Shown: one piece after another, positions 7,461 through 14,845 of the stretch
Numbering within the stretch: the stretch's first letter is position 1
Layout of the letters: every line of letters begins with the position of its first letter
NCBI GenBank assembly: GCA_011372825.1
Contig: DSAK01000093.1
Location: forward strand, 1 to 30,307
Direction: 5' to 3'
Source of the DNA: Campylobacterota bacterium
Lineage (GTDB): Bacteria; Campylobacterota; Campylobacteria; Campylobacterales; Sulfurovaceae
DNA length: 30,307 nt
The notes under the pieces: model-generated
What the model saw: the letters and a program-made list of their open reading frames with translations, nothing else
The model's database searches: none
Told to the model about the DNA's origin: nothing
Translations under genes and position numbers: made by a program

Positions 7461-7948
7461 TGAGCCAAATACTCACTTGATAGCCCCTCATGAGCTATAA
7501 GATACTCTATCATTTCACGCACAGCCCCACTTCCACCCTTTGCAGTTAAGACATGAGAGACTCTACTTATTATATGCAAACTAGCATCAGATGGAGCAAA
7601 CGATATCTTTGCAAGTTCTAACATCGATAAGTCATTGAGGTCATCTCCAATAGCAGCTACATTTTCCCAAGACAAATCAAGCTCTTTTAGGATGTTAAGT
7701 AGGACGGTTTTTTTATCTTTTATCCCCTCATAAAAATGTCCAATGCCCAACTCTTTTGCTCTTCTAGCTATAATTGGAGATACTCTTCCTGTGATTATAG
7801 CAACCTCTTTGCCCAACTTAATCCAACTATCAATTCCAAGCCCATCTTTAACACTAAAAGATTTTATCTCATCTCCGCTACTGGTATATGATATGCGACC
7901 GTCAGTCATTGTCCCATCAACATCTAAAACAATTAATTTGATACTCAT
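7451..7948 (-). CDS. kdsC: KDO-8-phosphate phosphatase KdsC (HAD superfamily)
   Basis: A 165-residue capless HAD phosphatase that removes phosphate from 3-deoxy-D-manno-octulosonate 8-phosphate, a step of LPS inner-core synthesis. Motif I is LDVDGTMTDG with D9 and D11, followed by KSFSVKDGLGI. Motif II is ITGR, the conserved Lys is in IKDKK, and motif IV is IGDDLNDLSMLE. The short linker in place of a cap domain and the size are typical of KdsC. It starts with ATG overlapping the hisB TGA by 4 nt and leads straight into lptC and lptA, which fits a role in LPS. Confidence 0.93.
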   Translation of the reverse strand: MSIKLIVLDVDGTMTDGRISYTSSGDEIKSFSVKDGLGIDSWIKLGKEVAIITGRVSPIIARRAKELGIGHFYEGIKDKKTVLLNILKELDLSWENVAAIGDDLNDLSMLELAKISFAPSDASLHIISRVSHVLTAKGGSGAVREMIEYLIAHEGLSSEYLAQWE

Positions 7949-8517
7949 AGCACCCCTTTAGTGCTAGGTATACCAGCACTTTGGTTATACTTAACTGCCC
8001 TTCTTAATGCTACTGCTAGTGCTTTAAACGCAGCCTCAACTATATGGTGCTTATTGCTACCTCTTTGGTAGACCAAATGGAGTGTCATAGGCAAACTCAT
8101 AGTTAGAGCCTTGAAAAATTCCTCCACCAATTCTGCATCAAAATTCCCAATTTTTCCACCAATTGGCAAATCAAATACCAAATAGCCACGATTTGAAAGG
8201 TCAATATCGCACCCTACACTAGCCTCATCCATTACAACTATTGCATTTCCGTACCTCTCAATATTTGCTACTGGATAGATAGCCTCTCTTAGAGCTTGTC
8301 CTAAAACTATGCCCACATCTTCAACACTATGATGGTCGTCAATGTGGATATCGCCATCACAAAATACTTCAAGGTTCATATGCGAATGTCTACCAAATGC
8401 CTCAAGCATATGATCAAAAAAACCGATACCTGTTTTGATTTTTGTCTCACCCTTGCCATACAAATCCAAACGTACAACTATATCAGTCTCTTTTGTTTTT
8501 CTTGCTATCTCTATCAA
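7945..8517 (-). CDS. hisB: Imidazoleglycerol-phosphate dehydratase, monofunctional
   Basis: A 190-residue IGPD, the histidine-pathway enzyme that converts imidazole-glycerol phosphate to imidazole-acetol phosphate. Metal-binding motifs are GIGFFDHMLEAFGRHSHMNL, DIHIDDHHSVEDVGI and the later GSNKHHIVEAAFKALA. The C-terminus IPSTKGVL is characteristic. No N-terminal phosphatase domain is fused. The start is TTG at 8517, supported by GGAG 5 nt upstream and by the usual N-terminus IEIARKTKETD. No other his gene is in the window, so hisB is a scattered gene sitting in an envelope operon between rlpA and kdsC. Confidence 0.96.
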   Translation of the reverse strand: MIEIARKTKETDIVVRLDLYGKGETKIKTGIGFFDHMLEAFGRHSHMNLEVFCDGDIHIDDHHSVEDVGIVLGQALREAIYPVANIERYGNAIVVMDEASVGCDIDLSNRGYLVFDLPIGGKIGNFDAELVEEFFKALTMSLPMTLHLVYQRGSNKHHIVEAAFKALAVALRRAVKYNQSAGIPSTKGVL

Positions 8518-8529
8518 TTTTTCTCCTTC

Positions 8530-9267
8530 TTATTGTCTGACGACAGACGCACCACTTAAGCCATTTCTAGCTATAAAATCTCTTGCTTCTTCTTCTGAAG
8601 CAAAGCCCATCATCCAAACACGATATATTTCCCCGTCTGCTATCTTAGATCTTTTGACCATTGTCTTGTACTTAGGGTGAGAACTCGCATAACGCAAACG
8701 GTAGACATGTGCCCCCTCAAGTCGTCTAAATGCTCCAACTTGTACCCCAAAATTGCCAGTAAGCACTTTTTGTTGTGGTACTGATGTGGAAGCTGCTTTG
8801 CCAGAAAAACCTATGACTTTAATTTCAACTTCAGCTAATCCTGTTTTATCAAGTCCAATCTCTTTGCCAGCAGCAAAACTACAATCTATAATCCGCCCGG
8901 CTACAAAGGGGCCTCTATCGTTGATTCTAACAGTAGTTTTTTGACCGGTTTTAAGATTTTTTACCTCAACTATTGTATCCATAGGCCAAGTTTTATGTGC
9001 TGCAGTTTTTGCATACATATTGTACACCTCTCCATTGCTTGTGCGTTTTCCATGGAAATTTGGCCCATACCAACTTGCAACTCCACGCATCTTTTGTCCA
9101 ACATGTACAGGAGTAGGATGGTATCTTTTGCCAGCTATGGTATAGCTTCTCATTGTTGCTTTGTGACGATTAGGTGTTATGTAGCCAGTGTTGGTTTTTT
9201 TTTGTGAACACCCTTGAAGCAATAACAATGCAAATAAAATTACTATCGACAAAGCAAGGGCTCTCAC
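8530..9267 (-). CDS. rlpA: RlpA-like septal/peptidoglycan lipoprotein with SPOR domain
   Basis: A 245-residue lipoprotein. The signal peptide ends in the lipobox LLQGC with Cys20. The double-psi beta-barrel (RlpA) domain follows, with GVASWYGPNFHGKRTSNGE, TAAHKTWPM and RINDRGPFVAGRIIDCS. The C-terminal SPOR domain (about 170-245) starts FGVQVGAFRRLEGA and should bind denuded glycan. RlpA proteins act at the septum or the wall, in some species as lytic transglycosylases. The start is GTG at 9267, with GGAG 5 nt upstream; the ATG one base earlier is followed at once by a stop. In C. jejuni, as I recall, an mltD-type gene separates rlpA and tatD; here only 48 bp separate them. Confidence 0.92.
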   Translation of the reverse strand: MRALALSIVILFALLLLQGCSQKKTNTGYITPNRHKATMRSYTIAGKRYHPTPVHVGQKMRGVASWYGPNFHGKRTSNGEVYNMYAKTAAHKTWPMDTIVEVKNLKTGQKTTVRINDRGPFVAGRIIDCSFAAGKEIGLDKTGLAEVEIKVIGFSGKAASTSVPQQKVLTGNFGVQVGAFRRLEGAHVYRLRYASSHPKYKTMVKRSKIADGEIYRVWMMGFASEEEARDFIARNGLSGASVVRQ

Positions 9268-9315
9268 ATAGTCTCCAATTTTAATTATTTGATTATCGCT
9301 TGATTTGACTTTGAT

Positions 9316-10095
9316 TTAGCTTGAGTGTAGCCCAAAAAGTCTATTTGCGTTTTTAGTTGTCAAATCTTCTATCTCCTCTACTTGACAGCCGCTCAAAGAT
9401 GCCATCTTATAAGCAATATCTACACAATAAGCAGGTTCATTTCTTTTTCCGCGGTGAGGATGTGGAGTAAGATACGGCGCATCTGTTTCTATAAGAAGTG
9501 TATCTTTGGGAATCTTAGGATAAATGTTTGCTAATTTTTTGGCATTTTGAAAGGTCAAAACACCCCCTATTCCAAAGAAAAAATTTCGTTTTGCTAAACT
9601 CAAAAGTTGCTCATCTGCGTTAAAACAATGCAATACACCACCCTTTGGTCCAGCATATTTAACCAAAATCTCCAAAGCATCCAAGCTTGCATCTCTTATA
9701 TGAACAATCAATGGCTTGTTGTGTTTGTTTGCAAAGAGGATTTGCTCTATAAAGACCTCTTTTTGCATCTTTTTTTCCAATGCCTTAGCATCATCATCTT
9801 CAGGTAGACGATGATAATCAAGCCCGCACTCTCCAATAGCTATACACTTAGGATGCTCTATAGCATCATCAAACATTTTATGATTAAATTCCTTTGCATA
9901 ATAAGGGTGCACCCCAATAGCAAAATAGATCTCATCATACTCCTCGCTTAATGCTATAGCTCTATGGAGTGTACTTGGATCAGCACCAGGGATAATATAT
10001 CGATTAACTCCGGCTTGTTTTGCAGCTTGAATAACATCATCTAAATCAGCTACATATCTCATATCATCAAGATGGCAATGGGTATCAATAATCAT
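9316..10095 (-). CDS. tatD: TatD-family metal-dependent DNase
   Basis: A 259-residue TIM-barrel hydrolase. Metal-site motifs are DTHCHLDD at the N-terminus, GECGLDYHR, VHIRDA, LHCFNA and ETDAPYLTPHPHRG. Family members are 3'-5' exo- or endo-deoxyribonucleases involved in DNA repair or turnover; the true substrate in this lineage is unknown. I start it at the ATG at 10095, with AGG 8 nt upstream; a TTG one codon earlier is possible. It is first in the leftward envelope block and has its own extended -10 at 10125-10133. Confidence 0.94.
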   Translation of the reverse strand: MIIDTHCHLDDMRYVADLDDVIQAAKQAGVNRYIIPGADPSTLHRAIALSEEYDEIYFAIGVHPYYAKEFNHKMFDDAIEHPKCIAIGECGLDYHRLPEDDDAKALEKKMQKEVFIEQILFANKHNKPLIVHIRDASLDALEILVKYAGPKGGVLHCFNADEQLLSLAKRNFFFGIGGVLTFQNAKKLANIYPKIPKDTLLIETDAPYLTPHPHRGKRNEPAYCVDIAYKMASLSGCQVEEIEDLTTKNANRLFGLHSS

Positions 10096-10124
10096 CAAAT
10101 AAACCTAATAAAAAGTAGTGAGTA

Positions 10125-10133
10125 ATTATATCA
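10125..10133 (-). promoter_or_regulatory. Extended -10 promoter for tatD-rlpA-hisB block
   Basis: TGATATAAT on the - strand is a perfect extended -10, 29 nt before the tatD ATG and directly after the terminator of the upstream cytochrome gene. Confidence 0.65.
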
Positions 10134-10151
10134 AGAAGAGATAAAAGAAGT

Positions 10152-10175
10152 AGCAACTCCCAAAATGGGGTTGCT
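10152..10175 (-). terminator. Hairpin terminator after the c553 gene
   Basis: AGCAAC...GTTGCT arms extend to an 8-bp stem with one C-A mismatch around a short AT loop. On the - strand it is followed by a T-rich run (ACTTCTTTTATC). It begins 6 nt after the c553 stop and precedes the tatD promoter. Confidence 0.65.
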
Positions 10176-10181
10176 TATGAT

Positions 10182-10481
10182 TTAAAGACCAGCGATATAA
10201 TCAGCGAGTTCTCTCATAGTAGCATCATCCAAAGAAGCTACCATGTTTTTCATCACTCCACCCATACCATACTTGTTGAGTGTGCCTGCCTTATAACCTT
10301 GCAACTCTTGAAGAGTTGTAGCTGCATTGCGACCTGCAATTACAGCTGATTCTCCATGCGTAACTTGTTTTCTTCCATCAGCGCCATGGCAACTAGCACA
10401 TTTGCTAGCATATGTTACTGCTGGGTCAGCTAGCAAAAATGAAGTGCTAGCAAAAAGTGAAAGGGTAAATATTTTCTTCAT
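10182..10481 (-). CDS. Periplasmic monohaem cytochrome c553-type
   Basis: A 99-residue class I cytochrome c. The signal peptide is residues 1-18 (cleavage after FLLA). The haem motif CASCH is at residues 28-32, and methionines in YGMGGVMKNM (71-80) include the probable distal ligand. The final helix is LDDATMRELADYIAGL. It probably carries electrons between membrane donors (such as the bc1 complex) and terminal oxidases or periplasmic enzymes. AAGGAT precedes the ATG. It follows the haem-less c553-like gene by 9 nt and shares its promoter, so the two products are likely made together. A hairpin terminator follows. Confidence 0.92.
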   Translation of the reverse strand: MKKIFTLSLFASTSFLLADPAVTYASKCASCHGADGRKQVTHGESAVIAGRNAATTLQELQGYKAGTLNKYGMGGVMKNMVASLDDATMRELADYIAGL

Positions 10482-10490
10482 GATATATCC

Positions 10491-10811
10491 TTAACAGCCG
10501 GGTATATTTCCTGAATCTGAAGCAAACTCATATGCAAAATCATACAAATCTTCGCTCCATTTATCTTGGTAGCTTTCTGCTACATTTGGGCAAATCTCTT
10601 TTACTTTATCTGCAAAAGTTCCTGCATCTTTTATCTCTTCCCACTTGTCTTGAGTGTAAGTAGCTGCAAATTTTGAACCGCCAAATCCACAACCATCTTT
10701 GAGAAATTTAGAGTAGAGTTTTTGACCTTTAGTAGCATCTGCAAAAGAACCTGTTGTCGCCATTGCAAGTCCAAGAAGAGTTACTAAAGCAAGAGTGGTT
10801 AGTTTTTTCAC
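10491..10811 (-). CDS. Secreted c553-like protein lacking a CxxCH haem motif (unknown function)
   Basis: A 106-residue exported protein with a signal peptide to about residue 25 (GLAMATTGSFA). After it, DATKGQKLYSKFLKDGCGFGG has the look of the first helix of a small cytochrome c, but CGFGG stands where CxxCH should be. The three cysteines are C41, C74 (EICPN) and C106 (the last residue). The rest is acidic and aromatic (DKWSEDLYDFAYEFASDSG). I recall similar proteins in Campylobacterota annotated as cytochrome c, but no covalent haem can attach to this sequence by the usual rule. The start is GTG with AAGGAC upstream. It is the first gene of a two-gene unit with the true c553. Confidence 0.8.
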   Translation of the reverse strand: MKKLTTLALVTLLGLAMATTGSFADATKGQKLYSKFLKDGCGFGGSKFAATYTQDKWEEIKDAGTFADKVKEICPNVAESYQDKWSEDLYDFAYEFASDSGNIPGC

Positions 10812-10840
10812 TTTTAGTCCTTTTAATTTAATATTATCAG

Positions 10841-10849
10841 ATTATAACA
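10841..10849 (-). promoter_or_regulatory. Extended -10 promoter for the c553-like / c553 pair
   Basis: TGTTATAAT on the - strand is a perfect extended -10, 30 nt before the GTG start at 10811, with AAGGAC between. The gap 10812-10929 holds nothing else I recognise. Confidence 0.65.
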
Positions 10850-10929
10850 ATACAATTGTGAGAGTATTGTGGATAAATTAAGAAATACTTTTTGTTGCAC
10901 TGCTCTAGCATTTTATGTATAGGGTATCT

Positions 10930-11265
10930 CTACTCTAATCTACCAATCACTTTATACTTTTCCCAGTAGATATTAATAGCTTCACGCAACTCCTCTTCAT
11001 CGATTTCAAGTGGCTCTTTTATCCCATAACGATCAATAAACAAATCGGGCATCACCGATATATCTCGAGCTGGATAACGAAAATAGTGTCTAAGTCCCAC
11101 TTTTACATTATTCTCTCCACCATATGCAGCCAAATATTTCATAAACATATTCTGTAAAGAAGAAGGGAGTGAGACATGACATGGAATGCAATGTTTTTCA
11201 TAGGCATTCTCTGCCAGAGCAAATCCACTTAAAAGCAACAGAAATAATATCTTTTTTATCACCAT
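10930..11265 (-). CDS. Small periplasmic monohaem c-type cytochrome, third gene of a two-component operon
   Basis: A 111-residue protein with a signal peptide (ILFLLLLSGFALA, cleaved near residue 18). A single haem motif CIPCH lies at residues 26-30, only a few residues after the cleavage site. The remainder is not a standard c553 fold: LRHYFRYPARDISVMPDLF may hold a Met ligand, and the C-terminal helix is EEELREAINIYWEKYK. The ATG overlaps the histidine kinase stop by 7 nt, so the two are translationally coupled. That suggests the cytochrome either works with the sensor in the periplasm or is simply in its regulon. No specific electron partner can be read from the sequence. Confidence 0.82.
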   Translation of the reverse strand: MVIKKILFLLLLSGFALAENAYEKHCIPCHVSLPSSLQNMFMKYLAAYGGENNVKVGLRHYFRYPARDISVMPDLFIDRYGIKEPLEIDEEELREAINIYWEKYKVIGRLE

Positions 11266-12446
11266 CTTAACACCACCGTTGCACCTTGATTCTCTTTTGA
11301 GTGTACCTCAATAGATATATTATACTCATCTAAGATTTTTTTTACTATACTAAGCCCTATCCCAAACCCCCCTTCACTTTGATTGAAACGGATGTATCTA
11401 TCAAACATATAAGGAATCTGCTCTGGATTGATACCTATTCCTGTGTCGCTAATACTCAAAAATCCTTCTCGTAAAAAAACTACTATTTGCCCATTTCTTT
11501 TGTTGTATTTAATAGCATTTGATAGAAGATTATCAATAACCCTTGTTATCTTATGGGGGTTAATAGTAAGTATTGTTGGTGATAGAATCGCCTCAAAGAC
11601 TATCTCTTTTGATTTAGCTAAGGTATCAAAATACTCAATTCTATTTTCTAGCAATGCTTTTAGATCAACCTCTTCATTTTTACTTTCTAAATTATAATCT
11701 AAAAACAAATATGTCAAATCATTATAGAGCACTGAGACAGTTTTTGCTGCTGTACTGATGCGGTCAACCCTCTTTTTGTTGTTCTTGTCCATACTTGCAG
11801 TATCCATCATCTCAATATTTGCAAGTATAGTACTTAATGGGGTGTTTAGCTCATGGGTTGTATCTTTTATGAAACGGTCTAGTAGCATTATAGAGTTACG
11901 CATAGGTCCTAGAAAAAGCTTAGAAAAATAGAGTCCAAAAAGTGCGAAAACAAACCAACCAATTCCCCCGAACAAAAAAATCATCCTCCATGCTTCAGAC
12001 TGCCATAACTTATCATCTTCAATCTCCAAAAAAAGATATTTGGCCCCCAAATAATACTCATCTAGCATCTTAACAAAATAGATCTTATCCTCATGTATAT
12101 AAGTCTCTTTGTCAAAAATAACATTTTTTGTATCAAGAAGCGAAAATATCTCAACATACTCAAGATCATAAATGGCACTTTTAAACCGTGAATCTCTAGG
12201 ATAAGTGCGTCTTTCATCAAAGTAATGGTGGAGAGTTTTTAATTTTTTGATATGCTCATAGGCATAATTTGCCAAAATTCCCCTTTTGTTTGAAAGCATG
12301 ATTTTTTCTTGACTTTGATAATAAAAAATTGCAATTAAAACAATAATTCCAGTTGTCATCAAAAGATAAAGGATAAAAAAACGGACAAGAGATTGTTTTT
12401 CACTCTTGAGTAACGAACTTGTACCCCTGTTTTTTAATACTTGCAA
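11259..12446 (-). CDS. Sensor histidine kinase, two-component system
   Basis: A 395-residue membrane kinase. Membrane segment 1 is at about 22-43 and segment 2 at about 154-176, enclosing a periplasmic sensor domain of about 110 residues with no domain I recognise. The H-box is DTTHELNTPLS with the phosphorylated His198. The ATPase has the N-box RVIDNLLSNAIKYNK, G1 ISDTGIGI, the F-box MFDRYIRF and G2 GGFGIGLSIVKK. The HELNTPLS variant (Asn for Arg) is one I associate with Campylobacterota kinases. The start is TTG at 12446 with AAGGA 5 nt upstream, inside the end of the response regulator gene (47-bp overlap). The partner regulator lies upstream and a small cytochrome c gene follows. The stimulus is unknown. 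Confidence 0.93.
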   Translation of the reverse strand: MQVLKNRGTSSLLKSEKQSLVRFFILYLLMTTGIIVLIAIFYYQSQEKIMLSNKRGILANYAYEHIKKLKTLHHYFDERRTYPRDSRFKSAIYDLEYVEIFSLLDTKNVIFDKETYIHEDKIYFVKMLDEYYLGAKYLFLEIEDDKLWQSEAWRMIFLFGGIGWFVFALFGLYFSKLFLGPMRNSIMLLDRFIKDTTHELNTPLSTILANIEMMDTASMDKNNKKRVDRISTAAKTVSVLYNDLTYLFLDYNLESKNEEVDLKALLENRIEYFDTLAKSKEIVFEAILSPTILTINPHKITRVIDNLLSNAIKYNKRNGQIVVFLREGFLSISDTGIGINPEQIPYMFDRYIRFNQSEGGFGIGLSIVKKILDEYNISIEVHSKENQGATVVLRW

Positions 12447-13086
12447 TCGAATCCTTACCTATAATTTTTCTAATATTCTTAATGTAAGTTCTTAGTGCTG
12501 TATCACTTGGCTCCTCATCATAATCCCATAAATGCTCATAGATAAACTCATGAGAAAGGACCTCTCCAATATGTTGCATAAAAAGCTTGAGAAGCTTGGA
12601 CTCTTTGTTTCCAAGTGAAATATGTTCCCCATTTACAATCAAATCATTTCCAGAGATATCATACGATATCCCTTTACCTAAAGATATCTCATTTTTTGAC
12701 TCATGAAAAAACTCTCGTCGCAAAAGTGTCTCTACCCTAATAAAAAGCTCTTTTAACTCAAAAGGTTTACGAATGTAATCATCGCAACCACTTACAAAAC
12801 CCTCCTCTAAATCATCAACACTATTTAGTGAAGTGATAAAAATTGCTGGAGTTTGCAGCCCTGCATCTCTAGCATCTTTTAAAAGTGTAAAGCCATTTAA
12901 ACCAGGGACATTTACATCAAGTAAAAGTAAGTCGTACCTAGTCTCATAAAGCTTATCTTGTGCCTCAATCCCATCATAAACACTCTCAACAAGATAGCCT
13001 TTAGATTCTAAAAAATCGACAATTGTTTCATTGAGCGTTGCATCGTCTTCAAGCAAAAAAATTTTACTTTTGTTTTTTGATTCCAT
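12400..13086 (-). CDS. OmpR/PhoB-family response regulator
   Basis: A 228-residue regulator. The receiver domain (about 7-120) has the acidic pair at D14/D15, the phospho-acceptor D57 in LLLLDVNVPGLNG, T85 in FITS and K107 in YIRKPFE. The C-terminal winged-helix domain ends DTALRTYIKNIRKIIGKDSI...GYKFV, typical of the OmpR class. I choose the ATG at 13086 over one at 13116, because the upstream ATG overlaps the -10 element and has no ribosome site. The gene is transcribed with its kinase and a small cytochrome c. Its targets cannot be inferred; autoregulation is likely for this class. Confidence 0.93.
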   Translation of the reverse strand: MESKNKSKIFLLEDDATLNETIVDFLESKGYLVESVYDGIEAQDKLYETRYDLLLLDVNVPGLNGFTLLKDARDAGLQTPAIFITSLNSVDDLEEGFVSGCDDYIRKPFELKELFIRVETLLRREFFHESKNEISLGKGISYDISGNDLIVNGEHISLGNKESKLLKLFMQHIGEVLSHEFIYEHLWDYDEEPSDTALRTYIKNIRKIIGKDSIASIKKQGYKFVTQE

Positions 13087-13114
13087 ATAGAGCCCTATCA
13101 AAAAAGTTAAAGCC

Positions 13115-13123
13115 ATTATATCA
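13115..13123 (-). promoter_or_regulatory. Extended -10 promoter of the two-component operon
   Basis: TGATATAAT on the - strand is a perfect extended -10, placed so that transcription would start about 20 nt before the ATG at 13086. It faces away from the rhodanese pseudogene, so 13124-13205 is a divergent regulatory region. Confidence 0.65.
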
Positions 13124-13205
13124 CAGTTAAATACAAAAGATTATCTCACTTTTATGTTTGAATAATTATTGAGTTCTGCTAAATTCACCCAATAAGAAAT
13201 ATTTA

Positions 13206-13607
13206 GTGTTACAAAAAAGTTTTATTTTTATTTTTTTACTCTTCATGCCACTCTTTGCAAAAGAGCACTAAGACAATTGTCTCCTTGAGACGCATACCAT
13301 CCCTAAGGATGCTATCATTATAGATGTAAGAACATCAAAAGAGTTTCAAAGTGGCCATCTAAAAGGCGCTATCAATATCACATATCTTTTGAAGAGAATG
13401 GAAAACGAACAGTAAATTCAAATTTTGTTGAGCAAGTCAATAAGCTAACAGACGAAGATTACGAAGTGCCAATTGTTGTTATATGCAGGATTGGTCACTG
13501 CTCTTTAGAAGTAGCAAAAGTTTACACAAAGAGAACTATGAAAATATCACCAATGTTAAAAAAGAATTTTTTAGAGACTGAAAAAAGCTGGACTACTTAT
13601 AGAGTAG
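13206..13607 (+). pseudogene. Decayed periplasmic rhodanese (sulfurtransferase) gene: one stop and three 1-nt deletions
   Basis: No intact frame exists here, but four pieces in order rebuild a small rhodanese. Piece 1 (GTG at 13206) has a signal peptide ending FLLFMPLFAKEH, then an in-frame TAA at 13269. The same frame continues with PKDAIIIDVRTSKEF and GHLKGAINI. After a -1 shift near 13380-13382 the next frame reads ISFEENGKRTVNSNF, then VVICRIGHCSLEVAKV, in which ICRIGHCS matches the rhodanese active-site loop. A -1 shift near 13522 (a T run) gives LHKENYENITNVKKEFFRD. A third -1 shift near 13578 gives KKAGLLIE and a TAG at 13605. Rhodaneses transfer sulfur to thiophilic acceptors through the loop cysteine. 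A weak extended -10 (TGCTAAATT at 13077+100, i.e. 13177-13185) may remain. The stretch explains the otherwise empty 490 bases between the regulator and the CBS gene. Confidence 0.85.
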
Positions 13608-13613
13608 TCTAGT
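13588..13613. terminator. Bidirectional terminator between the rhodanese remnant and the CBS gene
   Basis: GACTACT and AGTAGTC form a perfect 7-bp stem with a TATAG loop, extended by CTG/TAG pairs. A T run follows on the + strand (TTTTT) and another on the - strand (TTTTTT). The reconstructed rhodanese stop and the CBS-protein stop both lie in it. Confidence 0.8.
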
Positions 13614-14700
13614 TTTTCGTTTGATGTTTTGTGACAGTTTTTTCAATCTTTTTTCTCTCTAAGAGCATACGATCTTGAAAAAGTTTGCTCTTATCTTTTG
13701 CAAACGCTTGCATATCAACTACTTCGTCCATTTCATCAACTATCTCTACCCCAAGCAAAGCTTCAAACACATCTTCAAAGGTGACAACTCCACTTGTTTG
13801 ACCGTAGCTATCATGTACTATAAAAAGGTGGGATTTTCGTTTGACAAACAAATCTATCAAAGCAGAAACAGGTAAATTTTCTGAGATACGATGCACCTCT
13901 ATAGCTATATCACCTATCTTTGTGTCACCTCTTTCTTCAACACTCTCTTCTAAAATAGATTGACTCAAGACAATACCAACAATATCATCAATAGATTCAT
14001 TGTAAACTGGTATCCTGGAGTGAACATACATTCTGTCGTCTCCTAAGGCCTCTTCTACAGTTGTATCAACGCTCAAAGCAAAAACAACACTCCTTGGTGT
14101 CATAATCTCTTTTGATTTTATATTTTTAAGCTTCAAAAGATTCTCTATGAGCGTGCTCTCTTTGCTCAAAATAGAGCCATCTTTCTTGCCCATAGCAACA
14201 ATTGTCATTATCTCATCGCGAGAAAAATTGGTATCTGTTTTTTTCCCTTTTGAGATAAAATCTGTAATAAACCCAGAAAGCCAAACAAGTGGATAAGTAA
14301 TCTTGATAAAAAAAGATATCACAAAAGAGGCTGGTAATAGAAGTTGCTTCCAATAAAGTGCGCCAATGGTTTTAGGGATAATCTCAGATACATACAAAAT
14401 AAGCAGTGTGAGTACAAAAGCAATTAGTGCTTGCCATTGTGTCCCAAAAAGTATTTGTGCTTGAGCTCCAACTCCTGCTGCACCCATTGTGTGTGCAAAG
14501 GTGTTAAGAATCAAGATAGATGCAATTGGCTCATCGATATCAAGCTTAAATCGCTTCAGCCTCTCGACGGCTTTTGGGGATTGAGTTTTAGATAGACTCT
14601 CAATATACGAATTGGTACTTGAGAGTAATACCGCTTCTAGGATAGAACAAACAAAAGAGACAAAAAGAGCCAAAAAAAGATAGATAAAAAGAAGTGTCAT
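13609..14700 (-). CDS. CNNM (DUF21) and CBS-pair membrane protein, CorC/HlyC-like
   Basis: A 363-residue protein. The N-terminal CNNM domain (about residues 1-150) has three or four membrane helices and the conserved NTFAHTMGAAGVGAQ and SEIIPKTIGA. A CBS pair follows, from IMTPRSVVFALSVDTTVEEA to FIVHDSYGQTSGVVTFEDVF, with the conserved acidic stretch EALLGVEIVDEMDEV. The usual C-terminal CorC_HlyC domain is absent; only a basic tail follows. The family is linked to Mg2+/Co2+ homeostasis or efflux; the old name haemolysin is misleading. I start it at the ATG at 14700 with AAGGTG upstream; a GTG three codons earlier is possible. It has its own promoter and a leader of about 100 nt. Confidence 0.88.
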   Translation of the reverse strand: MTLLFIYLFLALFVSFVCSILEAVLLSSTNSYIESLSKTQSPKAVERLKRFKLDIDEPIASILILNTFAHTMGAAGVGAQAQILFGTQWQALIAFVLTLLILYVSEIIPKTIGALYWKQLLLPASFVISFFIKITYPLVWLSGFITDFISKGKKTDTNFSRDEIMTIVAMGKKDGSILSKESTLIENLLKLKNIKSKEIMTPRSVVFALSVDTTVEEALGDDRMYVHSRIPVYNESIDDIVGIVLSQSILEESVEERGDTKIGDIAIEVHRISENLPVSALIDLFVKRKSHLFIVHDSYGQTSGVVTFEDVFEALLGVEIVDEMDEVVDMQAFAKDKSKLFQDRMLLERKKIEKTVTKHQTKN

Positions 14701-14811
14701 GAATAACACCTTGGGGTATCAGAAGCAGAATAACGCCTACAGTCTGAATCGCTTGTATTCATAGATAATTTTTCCCTTGGGTAAAAAATAAATTTCAAAA
14801 CAATAAGGCGA

Positions 14812-14820
14812 ATTGTACCA
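14812..14820 (-). promoter_or_regulatory. Extended -10 promoter of the CNNM/CBS gene
   Basis: TGGTACAAT on the - strand is an extended -10 with one deviation from TATAAT. It lies about 112 nt before the ATG and just after a T-rich tract that follows recN, giving an unusually long leader. Confidence 0.55.
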
Positions 14821-14845
14821 TAAAAAATAAAAAATAGATACTAAA

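Noticed and set aside
13087..13116. Upstream ATG for the response regulator
   Set aside because: That ATG overlaps the TATAAT of a perfect extended -10, so it would lie upstream of the transcript start.
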